Assembly (NCBI GenBank): GCA_945883335.1
Contig: CAMCXI010000004.1
Location: 140,254-204,253, forward strand
DNA from: Candidatus Methylopumilus universalis
Lineage (GTDB): Bacteria > Pseudomonadota > Gammaproteobacteria > Burkholderiales > Methylophilaceae
Reading direction: 5' to 3'
Length of the DNA stretch: 64,000 bases
The translations under genes and the position numbers were made by a program. Shown here piece by piece: positions 45,415 through 54,603 of the stretch. Each line of letters begins with the position of its first letter. The first letter of the stretch is position 1. A model generated the notes under the pieces. It was not told the origin of the DNA and ran no database searches. It saw only the letters and a program-made list of their open reading frames with translations.

Positions 45415-46248
45415 ATGGTAAACAAAACAGATAACTCTAGATTATGCTTTGAATTCCCTAGCTATTTCATTTGGCTCTTTAGAGCAATATATCGTGCTTT
45501 GAGAAAGTCGGGTAATTTTATTTTATTAAGTTCTCCCTTGTCCAAGAAGCAAGTTATTTTTGATCGGCATCAAAATAATTTATTCAGCGTAAGTGTAAGA
45601 GATAAAATTGATTTAAAAATTGTAAATGATTTGTTTTCGCGCGAGGATTATGGAGTTCACAGATTAGCTAGGCGTCTAGATATAGAATCTCTCTATAGTA
45701 AAATATTAAGTGAGGGGGGAAATCCGCTAATTGTAGATTTAGGCGCGAATTGTGGCCTTGCTTCTATTTATTTTTCTCGAAAATTTCCCTATGCGAAAAT
45801 TGTTGGCCTGGAACCTGATTTGGGTAACTTTAATCTTGCAACCCTCAATTGTTCATCATACCCAAATATATCATTTATACAGGCTGGCATTTCAAGTGAA
45901 GATGGTAAAGGGGATATTATTAATTTAGATGATGATAATTGGTCATTCAGAACTGAGATTAGTGATAAGGGAAGTTTAGATATGCTCTCAATGAACACAC
46001 TCCTTAAGCAGCAGAAATTTAGTGACTCGACGCCTTTTATAGTAAAGATTGATATTGAAGGTTTCGAGGAAAATCTTTTTGAAAAAAATACTGAATGGTT
46101 AGATAAATTTCCTCTGTTAATAATCGAGCTACATGATTGGATGATTCCGAATTCGGCTAACTCTCAAAATTTTCTTCGATGTGTTTCAAAATTAAATAGA
46201 GATTTTATTTATATTAACGAGAATGTTTTTTCAATTAAGAATATATAG
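45415..46248 (+). CDS. FkbM-family methyltransferase
   Basis: A 277-residue class I SAM-dependent methyltransferase. Motif I is IVDLGANCGLASIYFSR (about 104-120), the acidic motif II is VGLEPDLGNF, and the FkbM signature VKIDIEGFEENLFEK precedes LLIIELHDWM. It would O-methylate a sugar of the repeat unit or a nucleotide-linked precursor. AAAGGG lies 6 nt before the ATG, and the codon use is strongly AT-biased. It is the last gene of the AT-rich block. Confidence 0.88.
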   Translation: MVNKTDNSRLCFEFPSYFIWLFRAIYRALRKSGNFILLSSPLSKKQVIFDRHQNNLFSVSVRDKIDLKIVNDLFSREDYGVHRLARRLDIESLYSKILSEGGNPLIVDLGANCGLASIYFSRKFPYAKIVGLEPDLGNFNLATLNCSSYPNISFIQAGISSEDGKGDIINLDDDNWSFRTEISDKGSLDMLSMNTLLKQQKFSDSTPFIVKIDIEGFEENLFEKNTEWLDKFPLLIIELHDWMIPNSANSQNFLRCVSKLNRDFIYINENVFSIKNI

Positions 46249-46302
46249 CAGTGAATGATTTTATATTTATTATTTGTATTCTTGGCCCATTTTAATTAGA
46301 AA

Positions 46303-47487
46303 ATGAACCTCGTTCTATTCACCCACCCTCACTTTTTAAGCTCTCAAAGCATGCCGCGTTTCGCGCGTATGCTTGAAGAGGCTTATTTATTGAGAGGGCA
46401 TGAGGTGAAAGTTTGGTCGCCACAGCCTGTTGCTTATCAGCTTGTGCCAAGTGGGCGTTTTTCTAAATGGGCAGGTTATGTGGATCAATATATTTTATTC
46501 CCGCTTTGGGTGCGGAGGCAGTTAAAAAAACAGCCATCGGATACTTTGTATGTGTTTTGTGATCAAGCCCTTGGCCCATGGGTGCCGTTAGTCAAAAATA
46601 AAGCACATATTGTGCATGTGCACGATTTGCTGGCTTTACGGTCTGCGCTTGGTGATGTGCCAGAAAATCCGACCTCGTGGTCTGGCAGGATTTATCAACG
46701 CTATATTCGGCGGGGCTTTAAGCAAGCCAAGCACTTTATCTCTATTTCAAATAAAACCCGTGACGACTTGCACCATTTTGGGCAGGTATCTGCAATGAGT
46801 TCTCATGTGGTTTACAACGGCTTTAACTATCCTTATTCGCCTATGGCTAAAGCTGATGCGATGCGTGTGCTAAGTGAAGTGAATTTGCCAGCGCATTCTG
46901 ATGGCATGTTGTTGCATTTAGGAGGCAGTCAGTGGTACAAAAATTTAGCGGGCGTGATTCGTATTTATATTGAATATGTCAACGCCGAAAAAAATCCTTT
47001 ACCGCTTTGGTGTATTAGCCCTAACCCTAACCCTCGAGTGCAAGCTTTGCTTAAACTAGTGCCGTCAAATGGAAAGGTATTGTTTTTTCAAGGGATTGAT
47101 AACCATGCCTTGCAAGCAGCTTATTCCTTGGCGCGTGCCTTTGTTTTTCCGAGTCTTGCTGAGGGCTTTGGTTGGCCAATTATTGAGGCCCAAGCTTGCG
47201 GATGTCCAGTGCTGACTTCTGATGCAGCACCAATGAATGAAATTGGCGGGGTGTCGTGTGCTTATATTCCAGTGTTAAAACCCAAAGATGATGTTGAGTT
47301 ATGGGCGAAAAATGCCTCAAATACATTAATTGCTTTGTTATCACTTAATGACGCGGCGCTAAATAAGCGGGTGGCACAGGGCTTAACGCATGTGCAGCAA
47401 TTTAATGCGGAGAGCGCTATAGAGCGCTATCTCGAGTGCTACCTAATTGCCTTTAATGCTCATGCTTTTAAGCTTAAGACTTCTTAA
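46303..47487 (+). CDS. glycosyltransferase, family 4 (RfaB/mannosyltransferase-like)
   Basis: A 394-residue GT-B enzyme. The N-terminus reads MNLVLFTHPHFLSSQSMPRFARML, with IVHVHDLLALRSALG in the acceptor half. The donor site is FPSLAEGFGWPIIEAQACGCPVLTS, the E-x7-E pattern of GT4, preceded by LLHLGGSQWYKNLAGVI. It adds a hexose, often mannose in this subgroup, to the growing repeat unit; the donor cannot be fixed from sequence. Base composition returns to that of the flanking chromosome here. Confidence 0.9.
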   Translation: MNLVLFTHPHFLSSQSMPRFARMLEEAYLLRGHEVKVWSPQPVAYQLVPSGRFSKWAGYVDQYILFPLWVRRQLKKQPSDTLYVFCDQALGPWVPLVKNKAHIVHVHDLLALRSALGDVPENPTSWSGRIYQRYIRRGFKQAKHFISISNKTRDDLHHFGQVSAMSSHVVYNGFNYPYSPMAKADAMRVLSEVNLPAHSDGMLLHLGGSQWYKNLAGVIRIYIEYVNAEKNPLPLWCISPNPNPRVQALLKLVPSNGKVLFFQGIDNHALQAAYSLARAFVFPSLAEGFGWPIIEAQACGCPVLTSDAAPMNEIGGVSCAYIPVLKPKDDVELWAKNASNTLIALLSLNDAALNKRVAQGLTHVQQFNAESAIERYLECYLIAFNAHAFKLKTS

Positions 47488-47502
47488 AAAAAGAAAATAT
47501 TA

Positions 47503-48675
47503 ATGAAGATTTTGCATATTATTTCCTCAGTAAACCCAAAAGGCGGTGGTCCAATGGAGGGCGTGAGGCAACGCGGATTGCGCTTAATCGAAATGGGGCA
47601 CCAAGTTGAGGTGGTAACATTAGATGATCCGGCTAGTGATTTTATCGCCAATTACGGGCTCACAGTATTTGCTTTAGGCCCAACGAAGGGCGGCTACAAG
47701 TACAATTCTAAGTTAGTTCCTTGGTTGAATGCGCAAGCTCGGGATTACGATGCAGTCGTTGTTAATGGGCTTTGGCAATACCATAGTTTTGCTGCATGGC
47801 GTGCATTGTCCAAGATGAAAGTCCCATATTTTGTTTTTACTCATGGCATGTTAGATCCATGGTTTAAACGCACTTACCCACTTAAACACCTAAAAAAATG
47901 GCTGTATTGGCCTTGGGCTGAATATCAACTTCTTAGAGATGCCAGCGCTGTATTATTTACCTGTGAAGAAGAAAAAATCTTAGCCAGACAATCCTTTTGG
48001 TTATACAAAGTACGCGAACAAGTGGTGAATTATGGCACTAAAACACCGCCGAGCGAGCGTGAAGCTTTAGCCGAAACTTTTTACACCCAATATCCAGCAC
48101 TGCGTGAAAAAAGAGTGTTTCTATTTTTAAGCCGCATCCAAGAGAAAAAAGGCTGTGACTTAACTATTGAAGCATTTGCAGAAGTTGCGGCCAAGGATAT
48201 TAACCTTCATTTAGTGATCGCTGGCCCTAGCCAACAAAAATATCAAGAAAAGCTCCAAGCACTTGCACAGCGTTTAGGGGTTGCTGACCGTATTACCTGG
48301 ACAGGAATGCTACAAGGCGACATGAAATGGGGTGCCTTTTATGCCAGCGAAGCTTATGTCTTATCTTCGCATCAAGAGAACTTTGGCATCGCGGTGGCAG
48401 AAGCGCTTGGTTGCGGCATTCCAGTATTAATCTCGGACAAAGTCAATATTTGGCGAGAAATTGAAGCTGAAGGGGCTGGCATTGTGAATCCGGATACCTT
48501 AGCGGGTACCAAAGAAAGTTTTAGACGCTGGTTAGCCTTAGATGAAACCGCACGCCAACAAATGGGGCTAAGTGCTAAACGATGTTTTGAAGAGCGCTTT
48601 ACAGTGGAAGCGATGGCTAATAGTTTGATTTCGGCGATTGAAAAGTGGATTAAATACAAAGACGCTGATGTTTAA
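47503..48675 (+). CDS. glycosyltransferase, family 4
   Basis: A 390-residue GT-B enzyme: MKILHIISSVNPKGGGPMEGVRQRGLRL at the N-terminus, THGMLDPWFKR in the acceptor domain, FLFLSRIQEKKGCDLTIEAFAEV at the domain junction, and SHQENFGIAVAEALGCGIPVLIS at the donor site. Genes of this subgroup commonly stand next to a WcaF-type acetyltransferase, as here (29 bp downstream). Confidence 0.9.
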   Translation: MKILHIISSVNPKGGGPMEGVRQRGLRLIEMGHQVEVVTLDDPASDFIANYGLTVFALGPTKGGYKYNSKLVPWLNAQARDYDAVVVNGLWQYHSFAAWRALSKMKVPYFVFTHGMLDPWFKRTYPLKHLKKWLYWPWAEYQLLRDASAVLFTCEEEKILARQSFWLYKVREQVVNYGTKTPPSEREALAETFYTQYPALREKRVFLFLSRIQEKKGCDLTIEAFAEVAAKDINLHLVIAGPSQQKYQEKLQALAQRLGVADRITWTGMLQGDMKWGAFYASEAYVLSSHQENFGIAVAEALGCGIPVLISDKVNIWREIEAEGAGIVNPDTLAGTKESFRRWLALDETARQQMGLSAKRCFEERFTVEAMANSLISAIEKWIKYKDADV

Positions 48676-48704
48676 AAAGTTATGATTAATTCAGGGCTTA
48701 CAAA

Positions 48705-49262
48705 ATGATTATTCAAGGCAATGATCCTTACACGCAACCCTCTTTTTCCTTGCAAAATAGAATAATGCGCGCAATTTGGGGCTTGGTATGGTTAATACTG
48801 TTTCGTACAAGCCCACGTCCGTTTCATTTATGGCGTCGGTTTTTATTGCGGTTGTTTGGTGCAAAGCTTGGTAGGCATGTCAATGTATATCCGACAGTAA
48901 AAATATGGGCACCTTGGGCACTTGATATTGGATGTTATGTTGGGGTGGCGGATGGCGTTACGCTTTATAACATGGCTTCGATCACAATTGGCGATTACTG
49001 CGTGATCTCTCAGGGGGCACATCTTTGCGCCGGATCACATGATATTGATTCATCCAATTTTCAGCTCATCACCCAGCCTATATCGCTTAATAGCTATGTC
49101 TGGGTTTGCGCAGAGGCGTTTGTTGGACCTGGTGTGAAGATTGCAGTCGGTTGTGTATTGGGTGCACGAGCTGTGGTTGTAAAAAGTATTGTTGAACCTT
49201 GGACAGTTTGGGCGGGCAATCCCGCCGTGAGGAAAAGATTACGCAAAAAGGTGATTGAATGA
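48705..49262 (+). CDS. WcaF-like acetyltransferase (left-handed beta helix)
   Basis: A 185-residue member of the hexapeptide acyltransferases. It has WcaF/NodL-type sequence: RIMRAIWGLVWLILFRTSPRPF at the N-terminus, then hexapeptide turns (VTLYNMASITIGDYCVISQGAHLCAGSHDI), where the His of GSHD is the catalytic base. GNPAVRKRLRK closes the domain. It transfers acetyl from acetyl-CoA to a hydroxyl of a glycan intermediate. The stop overlaps the next ATG (ATGA). Confidence 0.9.
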   Translation: MIIQGNDPYTQPSFSLQNRIMRAIWGLVWLILFRTSPRPFHLWRRFLLRLFGAKLGRHVNVYPTVKIWAPWALDIGCYVGVADGVTLYNMASITIGDYCVISQGAHLCAGSHDIDSSNFQLITQPISLNSYVWVCAEAFVGPGVKIAVGCVLGARAVVVKSIVEPWTVWAGNPAVRKRLRKKVIE

Positions 49263-50089
49263 GCGGTATATCGGTACTGATACTGACTAAAAACGAGCAA
49301 CAAGATCTTCCGGGATGTTTGGAGTCTGTGGCCTGGAGTGACGATATTCATGTTTATGACTCTATGAGTACTGACAATACTGTAAAGATTGCTGAGAGTT
49401 TCGGCGCTAAGGTAACGCAACGTCCCTTTGATAACTGGTCTAGTCATCAAAATTGGGGCTTGCAAAATATTCCTTTTAAGCATGAATGGATTTTTTACAT
49501 TGATGCTGATGAGCGCATGACAAGTGAACTAGTTGAGGAGATCATTGTTGCTACAAATAGATCAAACGACGCTGTGGCTTTTCGCATTCGGCGTCGAGAT
49601 TTTTTTGATGGGACATGGCTAAAACACGTTCAAGCCTCACCTTTTTATATGCGCTTGTTTAAGCCAGAGAGAATGCGTTATGAGCGTTTGGTGAACCCTA
49701 TTTCCATTGCCGATGGGCCAGTAGGTGAGTTGAAAGGAAATCTAGATCATTTTCCATTTAGCAAGGGGATTGGGCATTGGTTAGAACGACATAATGCTTA
49801 TAGTAAGTTTGAGGCAGAGCAAATCATAAATAACCGTCAACAAAATAAAGCCTTTTCCATTATTAAGGCTTTTACTGCAAGCGATTTTCATGAAAGGCGT
49901 TTTAACCAAAAAGAGTTGTTTTATCGTATGCCGCTTCGCCCTTTAATAAAATTTATTCTACTTTATGTTGTTAAGCGTGGCTTCTTGGATGGTCGCGCTG
50001 GGTTGCGTTACTCGATTTTGCAAGCGATTTATGAGTATATGATCGTGCTAAAAGTTGATGAACTACAAAGATCAGCGACTTTTAAGTAG
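49259..50089 (+). CDS. glycosyltransferase family 2 (WaaE/KdtX-like)
   Basis: A 276-residue GT-A enzyme: SVLILTKNEQQDLPGCLESV at the N-terminus, VYDSMSTDNTVKIAES, and the metal-binding DxD in WIFYIDADERMTSEL (about 77-90), followed by AFRIRRRDFFDGTWLKH. The C-terminal part has a basic, membrane-associated helix (RPLIKFILLYVVKRGFLDG). It resembles WaaE-type beta-glycosyltransferases acting on lipid-linked acceptors. Confidence 0.9.
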   Translation: MSGISVLILTKNEQQDLPGCLESVAWSDDIHVYDSMSTDNTVKIAESFGAKVTQRPFDNWSSHQNWGLQNIPFKHEWIFYIDADERMTSELVEEIIVATNRSNDAVAFRIRRRDFFDGTWLKHVQASPFYMRLFKPERMRYERLVNPISIADGPVGELKGNLDHFPFSKGIGHWLERHNAYSKFEAEQIINNRQQNKAFSIIKAFTASDFHERRFNQKELFYRMPLRPLIKFILLYVVKRGFLDGRAGLRYSILQAIYEYMIVLKVDELQRSATFK

Positions 50090-50095
50090 TTTGCC

Positions 50096-51304
50096 ATGAA
50101 AATCCTCATTTACAGTGCCAACTTCGCACCTGAGCCAGTAGGCATAGGCAAGTACTCCGGTGAAATGGCCGCTTGGTTGGTTTCACAAGGCCATCAAGTT
50201 CGCGTGGTTGCAGCGCCGCCATATTATCCTGCTTGGAGGTTAGACCAAGCCTATGTTTGGCCACCTTATCGTCGTGAGCAGTGGCAGGGGGTGGATGTTT
50301 GGCGTGCGCCTTTATGGGTGCCAAAAACTCCTGGTGGTTTAGCGCGTATTTTGCATTTATTAAGCTTTGCGGTCTCATCCTTGCCTGTCATGTTGTGGCA
50401 AACACAATGGCGCCCCAATGTGGTATTGGTGGTTGCGCCCGCTTTGGTTTGTGCGCCAACCGCTCTTTTGGTGGCTAGGCTAACTGGCGCGAAAGCTTGG
50501 TTGCATATTCAAGACTTTGAAGTGGACGTGGCTTTTCAGATGGGCTTGCTAAAAAACCCATTGTTGCAACGCATGGTGCTTGCTGCCGAACGTGGTTTGC
50601 TGAGAAGTTTTGACTATGTTTCATCTATTTCTGGCCGAATGTTAGATCGACTCCGTCAAAAAGGGGTGAAGGAATATCAAGTCAGATTTTTCCCCAATTG
50701 GGTGGATATTTCGCATATCTATCCTTTAACGAGCCCAAGTGATTATCGAGAAGCACTGGGCATTAAGCCCGATACTAAAGTGGTGTTATTTTCTGGCACC
50801 ATGGGAGGTAAGCAAGGATTAATGGTGATTCCAGAAGCTGCTAGGAAATTAGTGCATCGACAGGACCTGATGTTCGTTGTGTGTGGTGATGGTGTCATAA
50901 AACCGCAATTAGAAACGGCTAGCATCGGGCTTGGCAATATTAAATTTTTGCCCTTACAGCCATTTGAACAACTCGGGCAATTATTAGGCTTGGCTGATAT
51001 TCATTTATTGCCACAAAGCCCAGAAGCGGCAGATTTGGTTTTGCCCTCTAAACTCTCAGGCATGTTAGCAAGTGGCAGAGCGATAATTGCGACTTGTTTG
51101 GCAAATACAGAAATTGCTAGTGTGGCTTCTAAGTGCGGTTTGGTGGTCTTCCCGGAAGATTCTCAAGCCTTAGCGAATGCCATTGAACAGCTGCTGGATG
51201 ATGATGAAGCCCGTTTGCAATTTGGCAAGCAGGCTAGGCTTTATGCGGAAGAGAATTTAGCAAAAGAGTCGGTGCTTGGCAGATTGTTGGAGAATTTAAA
51301 ATAG
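50096..51304 (+). CDS. wcaI: WcaI-family glycosyltransferase
   Basis: A 402-residue GT-B enzyme. The N-terminus MKILIYSANFAPEPVGIGKYSGEMAAWL and the segment VRVVAAPPYYPAW are characteristic of WcaI of colanic acid loci, which transfers fucose. AWLHIQDFEVDVAFQMGLL and the donor-site region LPQSPEAADLVLPSKLSGMLASGRAIIA agree. Fucose transfer would match the gmd/fcl pair upstream, but this is inference from family membership. Confidence 0.85.
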   Translation: MKILIYSANFAPEPVGIGKYSGEMAAWLVSQGHQVRVVAAPPYYPAWRLDQAYVWPPYRREQWQGVDVWRAPLWVPKTPGGLARILHLLSFAVSSLPVMLWQTQWRPNVVLVVAPALVCAPTALLVARLTGAKAWLHIQDFEVDVAFQMGLLKNPLLQRMVLAAERGLLRSFDYVSSISGRMLDRLRQKGVKEYQVRFFPNWVDISHIYPLTSPSDYREALGIKPDTKVVLFSGTMGGKQGLMVIPEAARKLVHRQDLMFVVCGDGVIKPQLETASIGLGNIKFLPLQPFEQLGQLLGLADIHLLPQSPEAADLVLPSKLSGMLASGRAIIATCLANTEIASVASKCGLVVFPEDSQALANAIEQLLDDDEARLQFGKQARLYAEENLAKESVLGRLLENLK

Positions 51305-51337
51305 TGCTCTGTATTTGCACTATCTGGAAAACATAAA

Positions 51338-52363
51338 ATGACAGCAAAGAGAATTCTAATCACAGGCGGTGCTGGCTACATTGGCTCCCACACTTGCGTG
51401 GAGTTGTTAAGCGCTGGTCATGAGTTGGTAGTAGTGGATAACTTAAGTAATAGTAAGTTTGAAGCTCTGGCTAGAGTGCAACGGATTACCGGCAGAGCGG
51501 TAACTTTCCATCAGGTGGATGTGCGTGATAAGCAAGCTTTGCGTGAGGTATTTGCGCTGTATGATGTTGAGGCAGTGATTCATTTTGCCGGGCTCAAAGC
51601 GGTGGGTGAGTCAGTTCAGCATCCCTTGCGATATTACGATTGTAATGTTGGTGGGGCTGTTGCCTTATGTGAAGTGATGGCTGAATTTGGCGTGAACAGG
51701 CTAGTTTTTAGTTCTTCTGCTACTGTTTACGGAGAACCTGATATGATGCCGATTCGTGAGGATTTTCCAGTAGGCGGCACAACAAATCCTTATGGCGCGA
51801 GTAAGTTAATGATAGAAAATATTCTTCATGATTTGCATGCCTCAGATCCAGCATGGCGAATTGCTGTGCTGCGTTACTTTAATCCTGTGGGTGCGCATGC
51901 TTCTGGTTTGATCGGTGAAGATCCAAACGGAATACCCAACAATTTAATGCCTTATATTGCCCAAGTGGCGGTGGGTAGGCGAGATTGTTTGAGTATTTTT
52001 GGGGGTGACTATTCAACGCCAGATGGCACTGGCGTTCGCGATTATATTCATGTAGTTGATTTAGCCAAAGGGCATTTAGCTGCGTTGGATTATCTTTCAA
52101 AAAAACCGGGTTTATTGACCGTTAATCTAGGCACTGGCAAGGGCTTGAGTGTACTAGACATGGTCTATGCATTCCAGACGGCAAGCGGCATTGAAATTCC
52201 TTATCAGATTGTCGAGCGTCGCCAAGGCGATATTGCATGCTGTTATGCGGATCCAGCCCTGGCTGCTGAGAAATTAGGCTGGCGTGCAGAGTTAGGGGTT
52301 GATGCCATGTGCATTACTGCTTGGTGTTGGCAATCGACTAATTTGAATGGCTATGATGTTTAG
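51338..52363 (+). CDS. galE: UDP-glucose 4-epimerase
   Basis: A 341-residue extended [20 protein letters not shown] at 7-23 binds [11 protein letters not shown] and the YxxxK of [11 protein letters not shown] form the catalytic site, and [19 protein letters not shown] is diagnostic of GalE. The end ([14 protein letters not shown]) matches the family's W-W-NPxGY tail with slight changes. It interconverts UDP-glucose and UDP-galactose, supplying UDP-galactose to the EPS glycosyltransferases. It is the last gene of the cluster. Confidence 0.95.
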   Translation: MTAKRILITGGAGYIGSHTCVELLSAGHELVVVDNLSNSKFEALARVQRITGRAVTFHQVDVRDKQALREVFALYDVEAVIHFAGLKAVGESVQHPLRYYDCNVGGAVALCEVMAEFGVNRLVFSSSATVYGEPDMMPIREDFPVGGTTNPYGASKLMIENILHDLHASDPAWRIAVLRYFNPVGAHASGLIGEDPNGIPNNLMPYIAQVAVGRRDCLSIFGGDYSTPDGTGVRDYIHVVDLAKGHLAALDYLSKKPGLLTVNLGTGKGLSVLDMVYAFQTASGIEIPYQIVERRQGDIACCYADPALAAEKLGWRAELGVDAMCITAWCWQSTNLNGYDV

Positions 52364-52669
52364 CATGTGCTGGTTGATTACTAAAAAAACAGGTCATTTA
52401 TTAAGTTAAGCCCAACTTGACTGAGCAATAATATCTACCCATTTACACTTAATTTGTTTCCTTAACGCCTGTTGCTTTTATTTCTCAGTAAATACTTTTA
52501 TTTCACGGATCACATCTCTAATTCATTGTAAGTTATGGGTATTGTTTGATACCAATTTTCAAGATCTATTTAAGGTATATTTAAATACCATAAAACATGT
52601 CAAAATTATGACAATTTTTAGTGTTTTTGAGTTATTTGGCACTTTTATGCAAGCTATTGGAAATAGTTC
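52364..52669. other. intergenic region galE to PAS-GGDEF-EAL gene
   Basis: A 306-bp AT-rich gap. No clear terminator for the EPS cluster was seen. It contains an imperfect palindrome at 52574-52589 (GGTAT and ATACC arms around TA-rich bases) and the TGTCA-N6-TGACA element. Confidence 0.5.
52598..52613. promoter_or_regulatory. candidate operator TGTCA-N6-TGACA (site 2)
   Basis: Exact copy of the arms and 6-bp spacing of site 1, 56 bp before the GTG of the PAS-GGDEF-EAL gene. Two such matches before the only two GGDEF genes of the window point to a shared regulator. Confidence 0.6.
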
Positions 52670-54481
52670 GTGAATATTGAGGTTTTAGAATTGGACACAT
52701 TAAGTAAAAACAAGCTTGAGACGAAAAACTTAGTGAATGAGCTAGTCTCTGCGAATAAGTTACTTCTTGCCCAAAATACAGCATTAGCCCTTGAAAATAA
52801 AGAGCTAGGCATTATTGCGTCCATTTTTCACTCCCAAGAAGGAATGTTGATTACAGATGCAAACCTGTCTATCGTTCAAGTGAATCAATCTTTCACTGAC
52901 ATTACAGGTTATCTTTTAGAAGAAGTGATAGATAAGAAGCCAAATATACTGAATTCTGGCAGGCATGATCAGGCGTTTTACAAGCAAATGTGGCAAAGCT
53001 TAAACTATCATGGAAAGTGGGAAGGTAAAATTTGGAATCGCCGCAAAAATGGTGAAGTTTATTCCCAATATTTAAGTATTGCTGTGGTGACCGATGCCTT
53101 AGGTAATATAACGAATTATGTGGCGACAATAAATGATATTACCAAGGGCAGGGCGACTAAAGAGAAGATTGCTAATCTGTCTTATTATGATCCCCTAACG
53201 CAGCTACCTAATCGTCGTTTATTTCTTGATAGGCTTGTTCAAGAGATCGACGCGATGTCGGGCAATGGGCGTCGCGCTGCTTTGCTATTGATTGATTTGG
53301 ATCGTTTTAAAAATTTGAATGATACGCTTGGACATCATCTAGGTGACTTATTAATCGAGCAACTAGCCACTCGTTTGGTTCCTTGCACTCGAAAAAAGGA
53401 TCTCGTCGCGCGTTTTGGCGGAGATGAGTTTTTTATCTTCTTGACGAATTTAACTGGGACTGAAATTGAATGCGCGTCCAAGGCCCAAGAATTTGCCACG
53501 AAAGTAATGGCGACTTTTGATACACCATTTCAGCTGGATGATCATCACTTCAGCATGACAGCTAGCATAGGGGTCACGATTTTGGGTGGTGATGAAACCT
53601 CTACGGATATGGTATTAAGACAGGCCGATATTGCCATGTATCAAGCAAAAGCGAACGGGCGAAATAGGATTTGTTTCTTCGAAGAGAAGATGCAAGACGA
53701 CATTAGCCAATATGTGCAACTTGAGCGTGAATTAAGTAACGCGATTGCGCTTTCGCAGTTCGAATTGTTTTATCAAGTGCAAGTCGATGATAAGCAAAAG
53801 CCATTAGGTGCTGAAGCCCTGATCCGCTGGAATCATCCAGCGCGTGGTTTGGTTGCGCCAGGGTACTTTATTGAAATAGCGGAAGAAACTGGCTTAATTG
53901 TGCCGATAGGGCAGTGGGTATTAGAAGCAGCCTGCAAACAATTAAAGGCTTGGGAAGCCATCCCTCAAATGCGCGGTCTAACGCTTGCAGTCAATATTAG
54001 TAGTAAACAATTCCATCAAGAGGATTTTGTCAGTCATGTAAAGTATATTGTTAAACAGCATGGTATCCACCCTGCTTTGCTCAAGCTGGAACTGACTGAA
54101 ACTGCATTTTTCCAAAACATCGAGACATTGATTTCAAGCATGAACAAATTAAATGGCATTGGCATTCAATTCGAACTCGATGATTTTGGAACGGGGTATT
54201 CTTCTTTGCAATACCTCAAGCGGCTTCCGCTTGAACAGCTCAAGATTGACCAGTCATTTGTGCGTGAGATTGAATACAACGAAAATGACAATCAGATTGT
54301 TCGGACCATTATCTCAATGACGCAAAACTTAGATTTAAAAGTGATTGCCGAAGGGGTGGAAACAGAAAACCAAATGCAAATTCTTCTGGATGGCGGCTGC
54401 CATCGCTTTCAAGGGTATTACTTTGGTAAGCCTCTGCCTGTTGCTGAGTTTGAAGCGTCGATTGCGAATTCAGGCATTTAG
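52670..54481 (+). CDS. PAS - GGDEF - EAL bifunctional c-di-GMP protein
   Basis: A 603-residue cytoplasmic protein (no membrane helix). An N-terminal coiled coil (about 1-45) precedes a PAS domain (about 47-165: GMLITDANLSIVQVNQSFTDIT, GKWEGKIWNRRKNGEVY). The GGDEF domain (about 170-335) has the intact GGDEF signature and an I-site RKKD in the correct position. The EAL domain (about 345-600) has EALIRWNHP, NISSKQF, LELTE, DDFGTGYSSL, LKIDQSFV and AEGVE, all intact. It can in principle both make and degrade c-di-GMP, with the PAS domain sensing an unidentified signal. The GTG start has no strong Shine-Dalgarno. Confidence 0.92.
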   Translation: MNIEVLELDTLSKNKLETKNLVNELVSANKLLLAQNTALALENKELGIIASIFHSQEGMLITDANLSIVQVNQSFTDITGYLLEEVIDKKPNILNSGRHDQAFYKQMWQSLNYHGKWEGKIWNRRKNGEVYSQYLSIAVVTDALGNITNYVATINDITKGRATKEKIANLSYYDPLTQLPNRRLFLDRLVQEIDAMSGNGRRAALLLIDLDRFKNLNDTLGHHLGDLLIEQLATRLVPCTRKKDLVARFGGDEFFIFLTNLTGTEIECASKAQEFATKVMATFDTPFQLDDHHFSMTASIGVTILGGDETSTDMVLRQADIAMYQAKANGRNRICFFEEKMQDDISQYVQLERELSNAIALSQFELFYQVQVDDKQKPLGAEALIRWNHPARGLVAPGYFIEIAEETGLIVPIGQWVLEAACKQLKAWEAIPQMRGLTLAVNISSKQFHQEDFVSHVKYIVKQHGIHPALLKLELTETAFFQNIETLISSMNKLNGIGIQFELDDFGTGYSSLQYLKRLPLEQLKIDQSFVREIEYNENDNQIVRTIISMTQNLDLKVIAEGVETENQMQILLDGGCHRFQGYYFGKPLPVAEFEASIANSGI

Positions 54482-54603
54482 TTAGCTTGTAAAATCGATA
54501 TTAAGAGATGGGTAATCTATTAAAGGCTTGATTCGGTAATTAATATAAGTTCTTTAGTGTAGATGGCTCAAAAACTCTTTCACTAAGTATAAGTTACTCT
54601 GTC

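Noticed and set aside
52636..52650. Sigma54-like promoter (TGGCAC...TGC) before the PAS-GGDEF-EAL gene
   Set aside because: The distance between the GG and GC elements is one base too short (9 instead of 10), and the TT before GC is incomplete.
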